A DNA stretch of 64,000 nt. Origin: Phallus indusiatus. Its lineage: Eukaryota > Basidiomycota > Agaricomycetes > Phallales > Phallaceae. Location of the stretch: NCBI GenBank assembly GCA_027605045.1, contig JAQFWX010000112.1, forward strand, positions 47,328-111,327, given 5' to 3'. The notes beneath the pieces were generated by a model, which was given only the letters and a program-made list of their open reading frames with translations, was not told where the DNA came from and made no database searches. Position numbers and translations under genes: made by a program. This document shows, piece after piece, positions 1 through 11,881 of the stretch. The number at the start of each line of letters is the position of its first letter. Positions within the stretch are counted from its first letter, which is position 1.

Positions 1-205
1 AGCTCCTAGCAAAAGTCATCTCGACTTCATCTCTTGGAATAGAACATTGAGAAAAATCTTTAAGCCACACTCTGGCTAATGCCACCTCTTCTGCAGAACC
101 AGGAGGGTTAGACAAGGTTGGCGGTTTAGGAAACTTTGCGCTGGAGAAGGAACGGGTACACACTGCGCGTGTGTGTGATAAGAATAAATACGAGTGCAGA
201 TTCAT
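1..205 (-). CDS. Mitochondrial class I release-factor-like protein (ICT1 type), N-terminal fragment
   Basis: The 68 visible residues begin at ATG 205 and run off the left edge. The first 30 or so are rich in Arg, Ser and hydrophobic residues with no acidic residue, as in a mitochondrial targeting peptide. The last 14, SIPRDEVEMTFARS, match the stretch just before the SGPGGQ peptidyl-tRNA hydrolysis motif in ICT1/RF-1-like proteins, where IP is followed by a strand ending in RS. These proteins rescue stalled mitochondrial ribosomes by hydrolysing peptidyl-tRNA. The GGQ motif itself would lie outside the window, so the assignment rests on the flank only. The 7TM gene lies 341 bp upstream on the same strand. 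No intron is seen in the visible part. Confidence 0.65.
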   Translation of the reverse strand, partial: MNLHSYLFLSHTRAVCTRSFSSAKFPKPPTLSNPPGSAEEVALARVWLKDFSQCSIPRDEVEMTFARS

Positions 206-546
206 CGAATAAAAAAAATCGATCAGGAAATCCAAAAAGTGAAGTTTCAGATGAGACTGAATATCCGAAAAATTCCTAAGGCGACCATATTGGGAACCTC
301 GCACGGTTTCCTCTAGTAAAAGGCGAGAGGGAAGTTCGATCTGCAAGATTCCCAGCCGCTGGGAGGTAAAGAAGACGCCCGGAGACGGACATTTGTGAAA
401 ATGCATTTGAGTGGGCATGTTGATTGGATTCAGCGCCTACAACAGAAGCGCGGCAATACTAAGTTGAACAGACTAGCTTTGATTCATTTTCGGTAGTCAC
501 ACAAGGAATGCGTATGAATTGTGTTTTACAATCTCATTTGATTATA
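206..546. other. Intergenic spacer, 341 bp
   Basis: Lies between the stop of the receptor gene and the start of the ICT1-like gene, both on the minus strand. It should hold the receptor 3' UTR and the ICT1-like promoter. No other gene or repeat is apparent. Confidence 0.5.
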
Positions 547-2001
547 TTACAAAGTAGAGGATTTGCTAACAATCTGAGTAATAGTAACTTCAATAGGGAC
601 AGATGCATTTCCGGGGACTCTGATTACATTCTTTAACGATTCTTTTTCTTGAGAAGGACGGCGAAATGGTGCACAAATATTCTGGTTTCGAAATTTTCAG
701 AAAGGGGTAACAGAGATTGACAATAAATATATCTTACCTGTTGAATACCAAAGACGATAAATACTGCAAAGGGGACTGTTTGGTGAATTCGTATTAGTCA
801 GGGGTACATAGAGAAAGGTTAGGAACACCCACGTAGAGCGAGAAAAATACCAGAAGCTAGCATGCCTTTGTCATCCGCTCCTATTAAAACCGCACACACG
901 CTATGCAACACATCAGAAAATCTTGTTCTCCTCGCTTCACGCCAGTCAGATCACTTACAGGACGGCAATAATAGAAAAACCAGTAAAAAGGAGGGCACGA
1001 ATAAGGATTCCGATAGTAACGTCCTGGCCTCCGGTATAGAGCCTGCGGAAGCTTCGTCGATGACGGTAGACCTTAACAAAAATCATAGCTAGTAAAGTCA
1101 GCACGACCATTCTCGGGAGAAAATTGCGTGAAATGGGAGATACTTGCCCAAAACGCCCAGCGCGGCGAGGATACCGACGGCTGCAATACCCGGAGGAATA
1201 TTTGCACTATAAAGATCAGGAATCGGAATAAACCTTGAAATGATACGCCTACAATTTATTTTTGCTTATGTGACAATAAAAGTGTAAACGTTGGACTTCT
1301 GTAGGGTGATGACTTGCATACTATGAAGGCCAACGTGATGAGCAATTAACAAGATGGAACACGAATAGCGTAAATCTCACAATAGGGACAGCTATAAGCA
1401 TGGCTACTAATATTAAGTATGGAGTTCCAAGCATCTGGATTTTTTTAGATTAAGGACGAGTCCGTCTTGTAGGATATATGCCAAACGTACGATAAAAAGG
1501 AGCGTTAGGTTCCACGCAGACGACTGGGGTACAACGCTACTCGAAAGGATTCTGTTAAGGGAAAGGTATATCTAAAAAGCAGATTATCAAACGAGTAAAA
1601 GCTTCTTCAGCAGTTTTGCATACTTGTAATACAAACATGAGTGAACTGAAACTGGCCATTGGGGCGGCGCCATATGTAAAGGCCGCCTGAGCAACGCAGA
1701 GATTCCGACTAGGTTCAGGATTGTACAATTCACCCCCATACAAACTAGATTCAGGTCATTAATATGTTTGAAAACATACATAAGTTGGGGGGACTCACAG
1801 AAGACAATATGATAACGAGTAAAGGAACCAAGAAATGATGAAATTTATGAAGCAAGGATGCCGACGAACTTTCTCCGAGGAGGCTATAGACGTGAACAAG
1901 ATGAAAATCATTCCAGCCTGGCCACCGACGATCTGGAGGATCGAAAAGATTAGCAAGGAAGCTTTACCCCCCGCTGTCTCGATTGTTGAAGAAGAGTTCA
2001 T
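547..2001 (-). CDS. Orphan seven-transmembrane receptor-like protein of basidiomycetes
   Basis: Multi-exon gene read from ATG 2001 to TAA at 549-547. Exon 1 encodes TM1 (a long aliphatic helix after a short Ser/Thr N-terminus), the loop ending VRRHP and TM2 ending SWFLYSLSYCLL, which is the usual signature of the uncharacterised fungal 7TM family. After an intron with a GTGAGT donor (about 1798-1745) come TM3 (CVAQAAFTYGAAPM), a helix starting LGTPYLILVAML, a cytoplasmic VKVYRHRRSFRR segment, a helix RALLFTGFSIIAVL and a last helix VPFAVFIVFGIQ. A tail of about 50 polar residues ends KSSTL. Because the exons join in frame across plausible introns I regard it as intact, but the junctions near 1100-1250 are uncertain. 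Ligand and function are unknown. It is not STE3-like in sequence. Confidence 0.6.
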
Positions 2002-2892
2002 GGTCGGACAATGAAGTGAACGAAAAGAATGAGTTTCTAATTGGGATGGAAAGGTGTGCTCGGCGGGCGTGACTAATACCGAGTTGTATCCCAAACGAAG
2101 TACAAAGGTCGGTTAAGCCTAAATGGCTATGATGATGGACAGATAAAGAGAAGTTATCGGTTATAACGGAGCTGGGGACTTACCACAAACAACGACTGCT
2201 TGCAACCCCCTTTAAGAAAAGACCTCGATGGAAAGAACGAAAATGAAGAGAGCCTGAAACGGGGACGGGAACCCAAGACCTTGTAATTATAGGCATTATC
2301 CATTTCGAGGAAAGGCCAATATGAAGCGGTGCTATTTTTGTCCCTCCGAACGAACCAAGGTACCGCAGGTGTCAGCAGATCCGAATGCCCGAGAAACGAT
2401 CTTACACTGGTTCGGGATAGGTTGTAGAAGCGTTATTAATATTGGTTCCTTGTTGACCATGGGGGATCATTTTTAGCCTGTCATACGCAATCTGTCAGAG
2501 CCTGTCATAGCAGTCATAGCCAGCACGGCCAGCGCTGACCTCCGTATGAAGATGCGCCCATACCACATGTTGCGGGAAAAAATCTTATATCGTGTACGGT
2601 AAATAGACTCTTGGAAATTCGTCTTCGTAATAACGCTGAGATCATTGGTACAAATGATACAACCACCGTTGAACCAAGCCCATCGGAGCTTAGTCGTCCT
2701 CGGCAGACTGCGGGGAGATCGAACCTAAGGAAAAGTGTGAAACCGAGGAGGTGAAGGTTTTAAGAAACAAGGTTACCTCTTCAAAGATAAGCTGACTCGT
2801 TGATAACAAAGATCAGTAAAGCTAGATAATCGCAGCGTTCGCATTTGACATGAGAGAATTGGACATTATGTAACCCGTCGCATCCCTTTCTT
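2002..2892. other. Divergent intergenic region between the 7TM gene and BRE2
   Basis: This 891-bp stretch separates two gene starts facing away from each other and should contain both promoters and 5' UTRs. Around 2490-2515 there are short imperfect repeats of a cctgtcata/cagtcata type. I see no convincing coding exon, tRNA or transposon. Confidence 0.45.
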
Positions 2893-4782
2893 ATGCTTGT
2901 TCGCGGCGCTTCAGCGACACCAGAAACAGCTCCAGCATTAAATGTCCCTCAACCCCTTCCAAACGCGCGTAAAAGAAAGAATGTTTCTGCTGAAGAGGAC
3001 GAATCCAAACCCGAAAATACAGCCGAAATCAACAACGTAGTTTTGACGCAAAATGCCACTCGACCTATCTTGACTGTATCTCGACATCCTATTTTCGCCC
3101 CTAGTCAAGACAATTCACCTTTTCTCTCCATCGAAGTATCTGCTTTCAATAGACAACTTGACAAGATTGGTTTCAAGTACACTCCGGCTGGTGTATCTGA
3201 ACCTGGCATGGTTATCCCATTTCGGACCATCGAAAGCAAGCCCCAATGCACCCGCGTAAGCTGGGAAGACAAGAGCCATTCCATTAGGGTTACTCGAGAC
3301 GGTCTCGGACTCTATGGAGAGGGAGGTTACTCAAGTGCCAGAGCGAATGTCGGTGTTCAAGAGGGCAAGTGGTATATGGAAGTTCGGGTCGAGAAAGGAG
3401 GTGGAGAAAGGCTGCCTCACATTTCTAGTCGCATGGATGGTGCTCATGTACGGCTGGGATGGGGGAGGAGAGAATCTCCTCTTAATGGACCGGTCGGACT
3501 CGACGCTTATAGCTATGGCATTATAGACAAGACAGGCAACAAAGTAACACTCTCAAGACCCAGACCGTACGGTAAACCATTCGGATCGGGCGATATCATC
3601 GGTTTATACATATCGCTTCCTCCGCGGCGTAAGCCGAATCCAAGAGATCCAGACGACCCCGCACATATTCATCGAGAACGTATTGCGATCGAGCTCAAAG
3701 GCCAAGAGTACTTCGAATCGTTGGATTACCCTCAATGTAAAGAAATGATCGCTCTTATGAATCATCAATCGAAAATGCCCAAGACTGAGACGCCTCAGAT
3801 GAAGAAGTCTGCTACTGTGAAGAATCTCCCTAATGAACGTACGCGTGCTCAACCCGTTCCACCAGATACCGCCCCTCATCGTTCACTTCCTATCTTGGAA
3901 GGATCGAAAATTGTCTACTTTGTAAACGGAGAATGCCAAGGGGCTGCTTTTGAAGACATTTATGACTTCCTTCAGCTTAAACCCGAAAGCGGTTCCCGGA
4001 AAGCCAAAGAACGAAATCGCAAGAACAAAGAAGGTCAGCGGGAGCACAGCGAAAATCATTTTGACGACGGGACGTTAGGTTACTATCCTACTTTTTCGCT
4101 CTATGGAGGTGCTCAAATCTTCATGAATCCCGGGCCAGATTTCACGTATCCACCGCCAAATGATGTTGACGCTTTTTTGACTTCCTCTGAGCCCTCTACG
4201 GCTGATAAAGCAACATGGAGGCCAATGTCTGAACGATATAAAGAGTTTATGGAATTTCAATGGGAATTAGATCGTAAAGAAGAGGCTGCAGCTAAACTCG
4301 CGACTGTACCTCCCGAAGTGCTAGATGCATTAGAAGAAAAGAAACGAATTCAACGGGAGAAGAAACGTCTTGCTGAAGCTGCGCGCAGAAAACGCAAAGC
4401 AGAGGAGAAAAAAGCTGCTCGTGCACAGGTTAACGAGCTCACTGGATTACCTAGATCCGTGCTTTCACCTGTACCTTCGACATTCAATCAGTCTCCGAAT
4501 CCAGATATGGAGATTGAAGAAGCACTTCTTGCAACAGCAACATTCACCGATACCGGCACATCAACGCCACTGTATCCCTCGAAGGAGGAAATGGATGCAT
4601 TCCGAGCTTCCGTACCCGACACCCCGCAGTACAGCGATGACGGCAATCAAGACGATCCACAGTCAGACGCGCAATCTGAATATGACAACATGGACACGGA
4701 TAGTCGCATCATTGATCAACAATTGGAACACTTATTAGAAGAAGTTGCTCCGTCCCCACAACATATATCTTTCTCAGGGTAA
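2893..4782 (+). CDS. BRE2: BRE2/ASH2-like SPRY subunit of the COMPASS (Set1) H3K4 methyltransferase complex
   Basis: Single-exon reading frame of 629 codons. Residues about 75-300 carry the first part of a SPRY domain: a FLSIEVSAF entry, the WYMEVRVE strand near 160, then VRLGWGRRE and AYSYGIID. The domain resumes near 345-425 with IVYFVNGECQG, FEDIYDF and a FSLYGG..FMNPGPDFTYPPP strand. This split, with a charged insert in between, is typical of fungal Bre2/Ash2. Residues about 478-512 form a highly charged Lys/Arg/Glu helix, and the C-terminus is acidic and Ser/Thr-rich, ending in a helix that could bind Dpy30. In COMPASS, Bre2 binds Set1 and Swd1 and stimulates H3K4 methylation in the nucleus. 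The gene is tail to tail with the phosphatase gene, 84 bp between stops. The lack of introns is unusual here. Confidence 0.88.
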   Translation: MLVRGASATPETAPALNVPQPLPNARKRKNVSAEEDESKPENTAEINNVVLTQNATRPILTVSRHPIFAPSQDNSPFLSIEVSAFNRQLDKIGFKYTPAGVSEPGMVIPFRTIESKPQCTRVSWEDKSHSIRVTRDGLGLYGEGGYSSARANVGVQEGKWYMEVRVEKGGGERLPHISSRMDGAHVRLGWGRRESPLNGPVGLDAYSYGIIDKTGNKVTLSRPRPYGKPFGSGDIIGLYISLPPRRKPNPRDPDDPAHIHRERIAIELKGQEYFESLDYPQCKEMIALMNHQSKMPKTETPQMKKSATVKNLPNERTRAQPVPPDTAPHRSLPILEGSKIVYFVNGECQGAAFEDIYDFLQLKPESGSRKAKERNRKNKEGQREHSENHFDDGTLGYYPTFSLYGGAQIFMNPGPDFTYPPPNDVDAFLTSSEPSTADKATWRPMSERYKEFMEFQWELDRKEEAAAKLATVPPEVLDALEEKKRIQREKKRLAEAARRKRKAEEKKAARAQVNELTGLPRSVLSPVPSTFNQSPNPDMEIEEALLATATFTDTGTSTPLYPSKEEMDAFRASVPDTPQYSDDGNQDDPQSDAQSEYDNMDTDSRIIDQQLEHLLEEVAPSPQHISFSG

Positions 4783-4866
4783 ACGCATTGTTCATTATTA
4801 TATCATGCCAAATACATTAATTAAATTTTGTTATCAGTCACATAGATGGTACATTCCACAAAAATC

Positions 4867-7800
4867 TCATCGCCTAACCATATCCGTTTTCGCTTTCCAA
4901 CGCGGTGCCGGGGCTACGATGAGGTAACTAGCAAAATAGTCAGCGAAAGAGTTCGAACGACATTTCAACACAGAGTAAACGAATTCATACTCTACAGTTT
5001 CTCCTATGCCCTTCTTTCTCTCGATATGAAAGCGGAACTCCAGGCCTTCGGTAATGCTGTCATACTCCACGCTACAATAATTCCGCCGACCCATTATAAA
5101 CTTTGACTTTGGCAAAGTCCCATCTACGTCCTTTTTGAAAAGAGGGACCTATGTGAAGAACGTTAGTTGAAACCTGATCCCGCCGCATCAACACATCTAG
5201 ATTATCTTACCATGCATTCATCTGTATCCGCGTAGTGCATCGTCTTATGTTCTTTATTTGCCAAAAAGCCTACCATTGTTAAAACTGGATTAGGTGGTCT
5301 AGAGGCCAAAAAATATATATCATTATTAATTTAGACATATCATCAATGCGAACGATTGCTTACGGTGTGTTGACGATAGCACTCGTGACCACATTTAACA
5401 TATATCTGTAATCTTGTCCAGGAGAGATAGACATTTCTTTAGGTTTGGTCAGGGTTTTAAACAAGCCAACTGCCGCGCAATGTACGTCTCCCGATAAGAA
5501 GGTTATACGAAGCCGCTTCGCGAGCGCCAGTGCTTGCATTAGTTGAATCAATTCGTTGCGCTCTTTCTATTTAAACATTCTTCAACTGAAGGAAGAAAAA
5601 ATCTACATTCGACGTTTACCTTATGGGCTTTCGAGGTCCAGTGATCGTTCTAAGAATTATATCACTCAATGAACACTAATGAAAAGAAATGTAGTTATAC
5701 CAGGTCATCCAGCAGCTCCGCTTCCGCATTGAATTTATTGACCATGGAGGAGAGCCCGAGACTCCCTTTTCGTCCGAGCGCGACCAGTGGATTAAATTTG
5801 GTATCTAATGCAGACCTGGTATCAAAGTCAGAATGGATTGAGGTCTGAAAGTTCGGAAATGTCAGGGTGAACTTACTCCAAGAAATTCATCCTTGGATAT
5901 GCGATTGGAATACCCAGCTGAACAACTAGATGCTCGACCTCATTTGGGAGACGATACAGGCTATCGAGAACGTGTTGATATTGCAACACACTACAAACTT
6001 GGTCCTTCCTTCTTTCCGCTCTGTGAATGTCAGTTAGTTTGTTTCTGATTGAATGAACAAGGCATTTACCTGCAATCCAGCATGAGCAATGATATTTTAG
6101 GACCCATGTACGATAAGAAGCTATGCGAACGATATGGTATATATGCACCATCACCACCAATGATAGTGCTCTGAAATGTATGTTTGGCCGGTTTACGATC
6201 CATTCCATCGATATCAGGAGCAATGAAACACTGAAACAGAAGGAAGTAGAAATATCCTCTAGAACCGATCCTGTCCAGTCACTCAGCACTCGGAAACAGG
6301 AAGTTCTTTGACCAAAGCTTACGCTCGAAAAATGGGTGAACTTTGTAAATCGTCTGGATCTATATGACGGTATAAATCTTTTGAAACATCAGATACAGGA
6401 ACAACTGACAACTTCCGAAGCCGTCAATCCTGGAAACTACCTATCAGTCGGGATAGTTTACTGGGTTATGATACTTACAAGTCGTGGTCATCTAACCTTG
6501 TACATATATCGTCTTATAAATTTTAAGTACTAGAGAAACGTTTGCATACTTACATATTCACCATTGGTCTGCGTGTATTCAACACCTATAAGCACGTAAA
6601 GTAACTGAGTAACTTTATTAACACACACATTGAAGAATTAGCGCGAGCAAAGGCTCCCGTACGAAAGACACGGCAATAATGGTTGAAGTAAAACCTGTTC
6701 AATAGACATTTGATTGAGAGTTAGCATGATGTAATAATATTTTTACCTATCAATCGTCGATGCAATTTCCTGGAAAACAATCAGATAAGATCAAAATTCA
6801 AAGGTGACGTTCTGTACCTTTGTCAGCTCATATCTTTTCTTGAGTGAAGTATCCTTCGAGGTAACCCATTCTTGTAGTTCCGGTTCCCGCATCAATCTGG
6901 TCGAATATTTTGTGTCAAGTATAGATATCGTCATGATAAAGGCCTTACGCGTCGCAATAAAGCTGGTCTCCACCCCCGACTAACGCATGAAAAGGTGTGT
7001 CGTCGTGCCTTCTTAATAGGTCTTCCCATACTGGATCAGCGCCAGAGTCGTACCCCGGACCACGGAAGTCTTCTTGTTTAACACCGGCCTGTATGTCTAG
7101 ATTAGATCCGTCATCAAATAAAATTGCTAACAAAGGATACACTGAAACCGTTGCACTAGAAAGATAACATTAGTTAAAGTGACCTAGCTTGAAGGATTTA
7201 AACCTCAAACCGAATAAGCAGCCCATCGCAAATTCCCATTTAGGGCAGGAACGCAGAAGTCGTTTGCTAGACCTTTGTTGATACGATATTTTACATGCAT
7301 TTGAACTTCAGTCAATGGAATTTCAAATATGAACCTCCAGAAAGTAACGGTCCTGACCATATTAATGACATAAATCAGCAGAACAATAATAACATGAAAT
7401 CTTCTTACATGCTGGAGTCACGATCAAAGTCCTCTTGCTCGTAAACCCAAATTTCAGTTCCAATGACACTTTGAGTACGCCATCGTGGACCTCTGACCGA
7501 AGTACCGGTCGGTATTAAACCAGAACTGACAACGGATGGAAGGGAGGCTGAAATTGTAGTTGCTTTGAGTCCAACACCTGTTCTATGAGATCTTAAGGAA
7601 GATGAATCATAGGACCTCCTTGTGTCTGCTGTCCAGTCTGGATCCCACTCCAAAACCATCGTCGGACTTGGTTCATATACCGACCCAGCGTCGAGAGCTT
7701 GAATTTATCAACGCATAATTCACTTAACACTCGGCGTAAATCCAACTCACTGACTAATAAACATGCACCTCGGTAGACACCACGAGTGATATCAATAGTA

Positions 7801-8279
7801 TCATACCGCAATAAAGGTCCGCACATAACTTGGAGATGTGGATGTAATGGTGGGGGAACTCTATGGCGTTGTTTGCGAGCTCGTCGAGCCGCGGCAGACA
7901 AAGACTGCGGAGGCGAAGGTACTGCTTCTTTCTCTGCTCGATCGTCGTCATCATTATCATCAAAGTCAAGCTGAAGCGTCGTATCGTCACTGAGTGTCTC
8001 CACAGAATCCGCCAAGCTTCCAACGAACGCCTGAACATAGCTTCAGTCTTGGGTTTTGAATAGCTTAAATCGACTGCTAATAATCACATTATTGACCGGA
8101 GCTTGCAGCTCTACAGGTCTGAAGCGACCGGTATGTGTTCGTTCTGGACGTGAATACTGCTCATCTTCCTGAGTTCACCAGTTACTGTCAGTTTGATGGC
8201 AAATAAAAGTGACACAGAATCAACAATTAGCACTTACTTCTGCGGCCTTTCTGTGAGAATGCCAGCCGGTGGTATCCAT
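4867..8279 (-). CDS. PhoD-like phosphatase-domain protein
   Basis: Many-exon gene ending at the TGA at 4869-4867. Recognisable blocks in order: MCGPLLRYDTID with the start of the beta-rich N-terminal domain (about 7830-7750), VIGTEIWVYEQED (about 7470-7420), DDFRGPGYDSGADPVWEDLL and HALVGGGDQLYCDA (6945-7070), MREPELQEW (about 6880), the Arg/Lys-rich AERRKDQVC block and VEHLVVQLGIPIAYPR (about 6010-5880), then the metal-site segment RITFLSGDVHCAAVG and DYRYMLNVVTSAIVNTP (5360-5520). This order is the fungal PhoD-like superfamily of metal-dependent phosphoesterases; the substrate is unknown. The C-terminal exon runs 5115-4867. The proposed start, ATG 8279, gives MDTTGWHSHRK. The join between exon 2 and the LADSVET exon near 8040-8100 needs an intron to avoid an in-frame TGA, so the first 80 residues are less certain. 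Confidence 0.8.
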
Positions 8280-8549
8280 ATGTTTGAGAGTAAGATATAA
8301 TAGGTACAATTAGGAGGGTAAACGAGAACACAGCTATTGCCTCTGGAGAAGCTTCATTCTTGTGATTTATACCTTCCTTGGCGCCAATCTTCGACACCGC
8401 ATAGTCTTTGACGTTGTACGTACGTAGATCACGCGACTTTGATAAGTATGAATGTGTGGTAAATTAGAATGATGAAATAAATAAAGAAGGACATTCGATA
8501 TTATCATACTGTTCTTTTTCATGAACAATATAGCGCGTATATAAAATAG

Positions 8550-10509
8550 CTAGCCAGCATGTTCCACAATGGTGGTGTGTAATTTACCATCTTTAATGAC
8601 TGACTTCAGCGTTTCCGGAACCGGTGCTTCCTTAAATTCGCCGTCGGCATTTGGAATACTAACGTTGATTGCGCTTGACTGTGACGTAATGATTTCAGTA
8701 CTCTGACAAGCTGTCGATAGGAAGATTTGTCCAGAAGCGGTGGAATCAACTTGGATGGTGGAAGCTGTCCCTGTAACTTGTATCGCGAACGACGGAGAGT
8801 TCGTCACAGATATGCTAGAGACGACTGAATCTACCAAGATAGATACTTTGACAGAGTTCGCTGTTTGGTTTGAGAGTCAATATCTAACATTCAACTTTCA
8901 AGATATTCACTATACCTATCGTCACCGCATTGACCTTTCCGGAGATTTGAATCGTCACATTCTTGCAACCGTACACGTTAACGGTATGACTTAGTTCAGT
9001 GTCTTTCACAATTATAGAGTCGTCGTTTTCACAAAAATCCTCAAAAATAAAAAAATTAAGTTTTGAGAGAATAATTGCTGAAGTAATTTGGAAGGATGCT
9101 TACAACGATCCATTTAGTGCCTTCAAGTCCAAATTTCGACGGTTTTTTTCCAGCCAAGGCTGGTGGCTTGGATGGCCTCGTGGGCTTCTTGGCAGTCGCT
9201 GCAAGCGTATAAAGCAGTGATCGCAATTATAAAATACATTAGAATCTTACACGTCGTAGGCGCTGGGACAACATTGCTGGCACGCAGTGCCGGATTTTTA
9301 TGTGTCATTTCGGACTTGTCGACCTTACGGAGTCCCTTTGTTACATCTTCACCGCGATTGATTTCAGCGAACACTGCGGCTACACCCCCTGCAGGTGCCG
9401 AGGACGGCGCTGGAGGGGGCGACGTCGATGCTGAGCTTTCCCCTGATGACTTATATTCCGACACCGCAACACCCTAATAACGGCCGTTTATATAATGAGA
9501 CCGATGGGAAGATGAAAAGCTACCTTGGGGTTCCATGCTAAACCAGGCGCATGATAATCAAGAACGTACTTCCTGAGAGCTTCTAATACCGCGATATATT
9601 TCTTAACCCATTCAATGTGTTTGTTATCTCTTAAGGTAAGGATGAGAGGTGATCGTTAATATTATTATCAAACAACCATACTTTTCTTTATACTCCTTAT
9701 AAATTCGATTCCCGTAGAATTGCGCAGAACCGATCATTTCTTTTATAAATAAAGCTGGTTTGGGCACCTAGCAACAAGGTCTTAAAGCAAAAAGGTGACA
9801 AATACTTAATAAATCTTACAGTTGCAAGCCAACCAACGGCTTGGATACTCTCAGCAATCATGGCTATGTGGTTGTCCCACTCAGAACGCCTGCTATTCTT
9901 GAAACGGATGATGTTTTCCATGCCAGTTTGTAATGGCTGAAGGATGTCAATGAAGATTTTCTCATCTGGTTTCTTACACGCCGATGCCATAAGAATGATG
10001 GTACGCATGTTCGCGAATTGAGCTTGGAATATATCAACCTAGCGCAACGGTCATTAGTCCCACAAGCAAGGTAACAATTGACGTTAGAGAAGACGAACTT
10101 GCTCAATGAGAACAGGACCAGCGAAGGATTTGGTATAATCCACAAACGGTGTCAATGTCGTCTGTACGACTGCATCATCAAACGCTTCCACCGTCACGGG
10201 TGTTTCAATGACGGGAGCTGCAGGAGGAGGAGGTGGTGGTGGTGGCGGTGGAGGAGGCGGTGGTGGGGGAGACGCCGTTGCTGCTGGTGTTATTACAGCT
10301 GGCCCTGCTGCTGGTGCTAGTGTTACAGTGCCATTACTCGAAGCCGTTGCCAAATCCTCCAACCTTGACGTCGCTGCCTCGAGTCTGTGTTTTCGGAAAA
10401 GTCTCATCAGAATCTCGTTCTTTGACGCTATACCGGAGAGCCCAAGTCTTTACCTCCTTATAATGGTAGACAAAGTGTGAAGGCCTTGAACTGGCGTGTT
10501 TTCTGCCAT
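8550..10509 (-). CDS. SRV2: Adenylyl cyclase-associated protein (CAP/Srv2)
   Basis: Starts at ATG 10509 (MAENTPVQGLHTLSTIIR) and joins the RLEAATSRLEDLA helix, the classic CAP N-terminus that binds adenylyl cyclase. Next comes a first poly-Pro tract (about 10210-10265), the helical folded domain (MRTIILMASACKKPDEKI, RRSEWDNHIAMIAESIQA, DNKHIEWVKKYIAVLEALRKY), a Ser/Pro/Ala linker with a shorter Pro run, then AEINRGEDVTKGLRKVDKSEM, the WH2-like actin-binding part. The C-terminal beta-helix (CARP) domain follows: VNVYGCKNVTIQISGK, the VVSSISVTNSPSF block, and the end KDGKLHTTIVEHAG. CAP recycles cofilin-bound ADP-actin and, in fungi, links Ras/adenylyl cyclase to cAMP; the PKA catalytic subunit lies 29 kb away. 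All family blocks are present and frame-compatible, so the gene looks intact. Confidence 0.93.
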
Positions 10510-10688
10510 GTAGATAAGATGATCCTTCGATACACGCGTTACGCAACACAGTAGCAACGGAGTATGGACCGTAGTCGGCTAGGCGCCCGGCGGGTTAAAT
10601 ACGCCATCATGCATCTCCGGATAGAACTAATTATTAAATCTATAAACAGATATGTACATCTTGGTCATTCACCCTAACCCATGTTTGA

Positions 10689-11881
10689 CTAAGAATGTGA
10701 TAGCAGACACGCAGCACTGCTCAGTTGTCTCCGAATCTCCTGATAGTCTACATCGTGAGCTATGAAAGGACTATCAATAACAAGAAAAGGTCAATAGCGG
10801 TCAGTAAACTCACTATCTTCTACTTCTCCCCACTTTTGTATCTGGCTTTGAACCTCGACGTGAGCTGCTTGAGCTGCTTGTTCAACCGAGATTTTACCCC
10901 GAACTAAGGCTAGTGCGATAATAAACGACTTCGATGCGTACAGAGCCCGTTCCATTGCTATCCAACGCAGAGCTAGTTCAATTGAAGAAGTCAAAGAGTA
11001 ACTACAACCTCATACCGGCGAGTTGCCAAGGGTCCATATCAAGAAGTACGTCTCTGAATATCTTTTTTGTCTCCTCGGGTTGCGAAGACGTGAACAATGA
11101 GTCAAATTGACGAATGTCGGCGTTAAACTCTGTCCTAGCCCAATTCAACAAAGGTATCCAGTACTGCTCTTGGAGTTCCACCAGGGCGGCAGGTGAGTCT
11201 GTAAAGAAGCTTCATTCTGTCAATTTACTTCTTGTCAATGAGAGGCCCTAGTACACACCAAATAGAATCCGTGTCAAGGAACTTCATAAGGGCCTCAATC
11301 GCATTCGACTTTGAAGATTCCTCTGCAAGATTATCAATTGCTCGAGCAGCAAGAGACGTCTACTTCAGTGAATTAGACTAATCAGCCCAATAAAGGAGCA
11401 TATTTGAAGCCTTAAATGAATGTCTACGGACCATTGGTAGTGCAAAAGGTTTAATAATTGTTGTTTGGTTGTTCCACTCGTGAGCAATTAGCGCAACAAG
11501 CAGCGACTTGGATTTTGGAATGGCAAGAACTTTCCCATCTGGAGTTTTTAACGGGCGTTTGTCCAGGGTGACCAGGATAAAGTCTTCCATATTTTAGCGT
11601 GTCAATAGTTTCTTTAGAGTGATTGGTACCATACCTCCTTTATCCTCTGTCGCAACGGTTTTCCAAAATCGTTTTCCTGTTGTGCCTGCCCCTAAAAGAC
11701 CAGACAAACTTTGAGTATGAGTGTAGCTTATAGCTAGCAGTGCTGCTTAACTGTTCGTGCCCGTGACAGGTTGAGATAATGATACATCGGCTCTCAATAG
11801 CACAGAAGTGTGGAGAGTCTTGTAAAACCGAGGTGAATATCGGGGACAGGCTAATGTCGTTCCTCTAAGTATTTTGTGCAT
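10689..11881 (-). CDS. ATP12: Mitochondrial F1-ATP synthase assembly chaperone ATP12
   Basis: Starts at ATG 11881 with an Arg/Ser/Thr-rich presequence that should direct it to mitochondria. After a GTTAAG-donor intron comes the conserved entry RFWKTV..., then FILVTLDKRPLKTPDGKVLAIP and LLVALIAHEWNNQ, the hallmark of Atp12. Further blocks include an AARAIDNLAEE region, LALRWIAMERALYASKS, AQAAHVEVQSQIQKWGEVED and a last exon beginning THDVDYQEIRRQL, ending at the TAG at 10691-10689. The WGEVEDxHDV site is the family's usual C-terminus. Atp12 binds the F1 alpha subunit before assembly. The start lies 124 bp from the MSH3 start, so the two genes share a divergent promoter. Confidence 0.93.

Noticed and set aside
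2715..2745. T-loop-like sequence taggttcgatctcc on the minus strand
   Set aside because: No matching A box or acceptor stem could be found at the right distance, so a tRNA is not supported.
10208..10480. Poly-Gly open frame on the plus strand
   Set aside because: It is the complement of the poly-Pro region of CAP on the minus strand.
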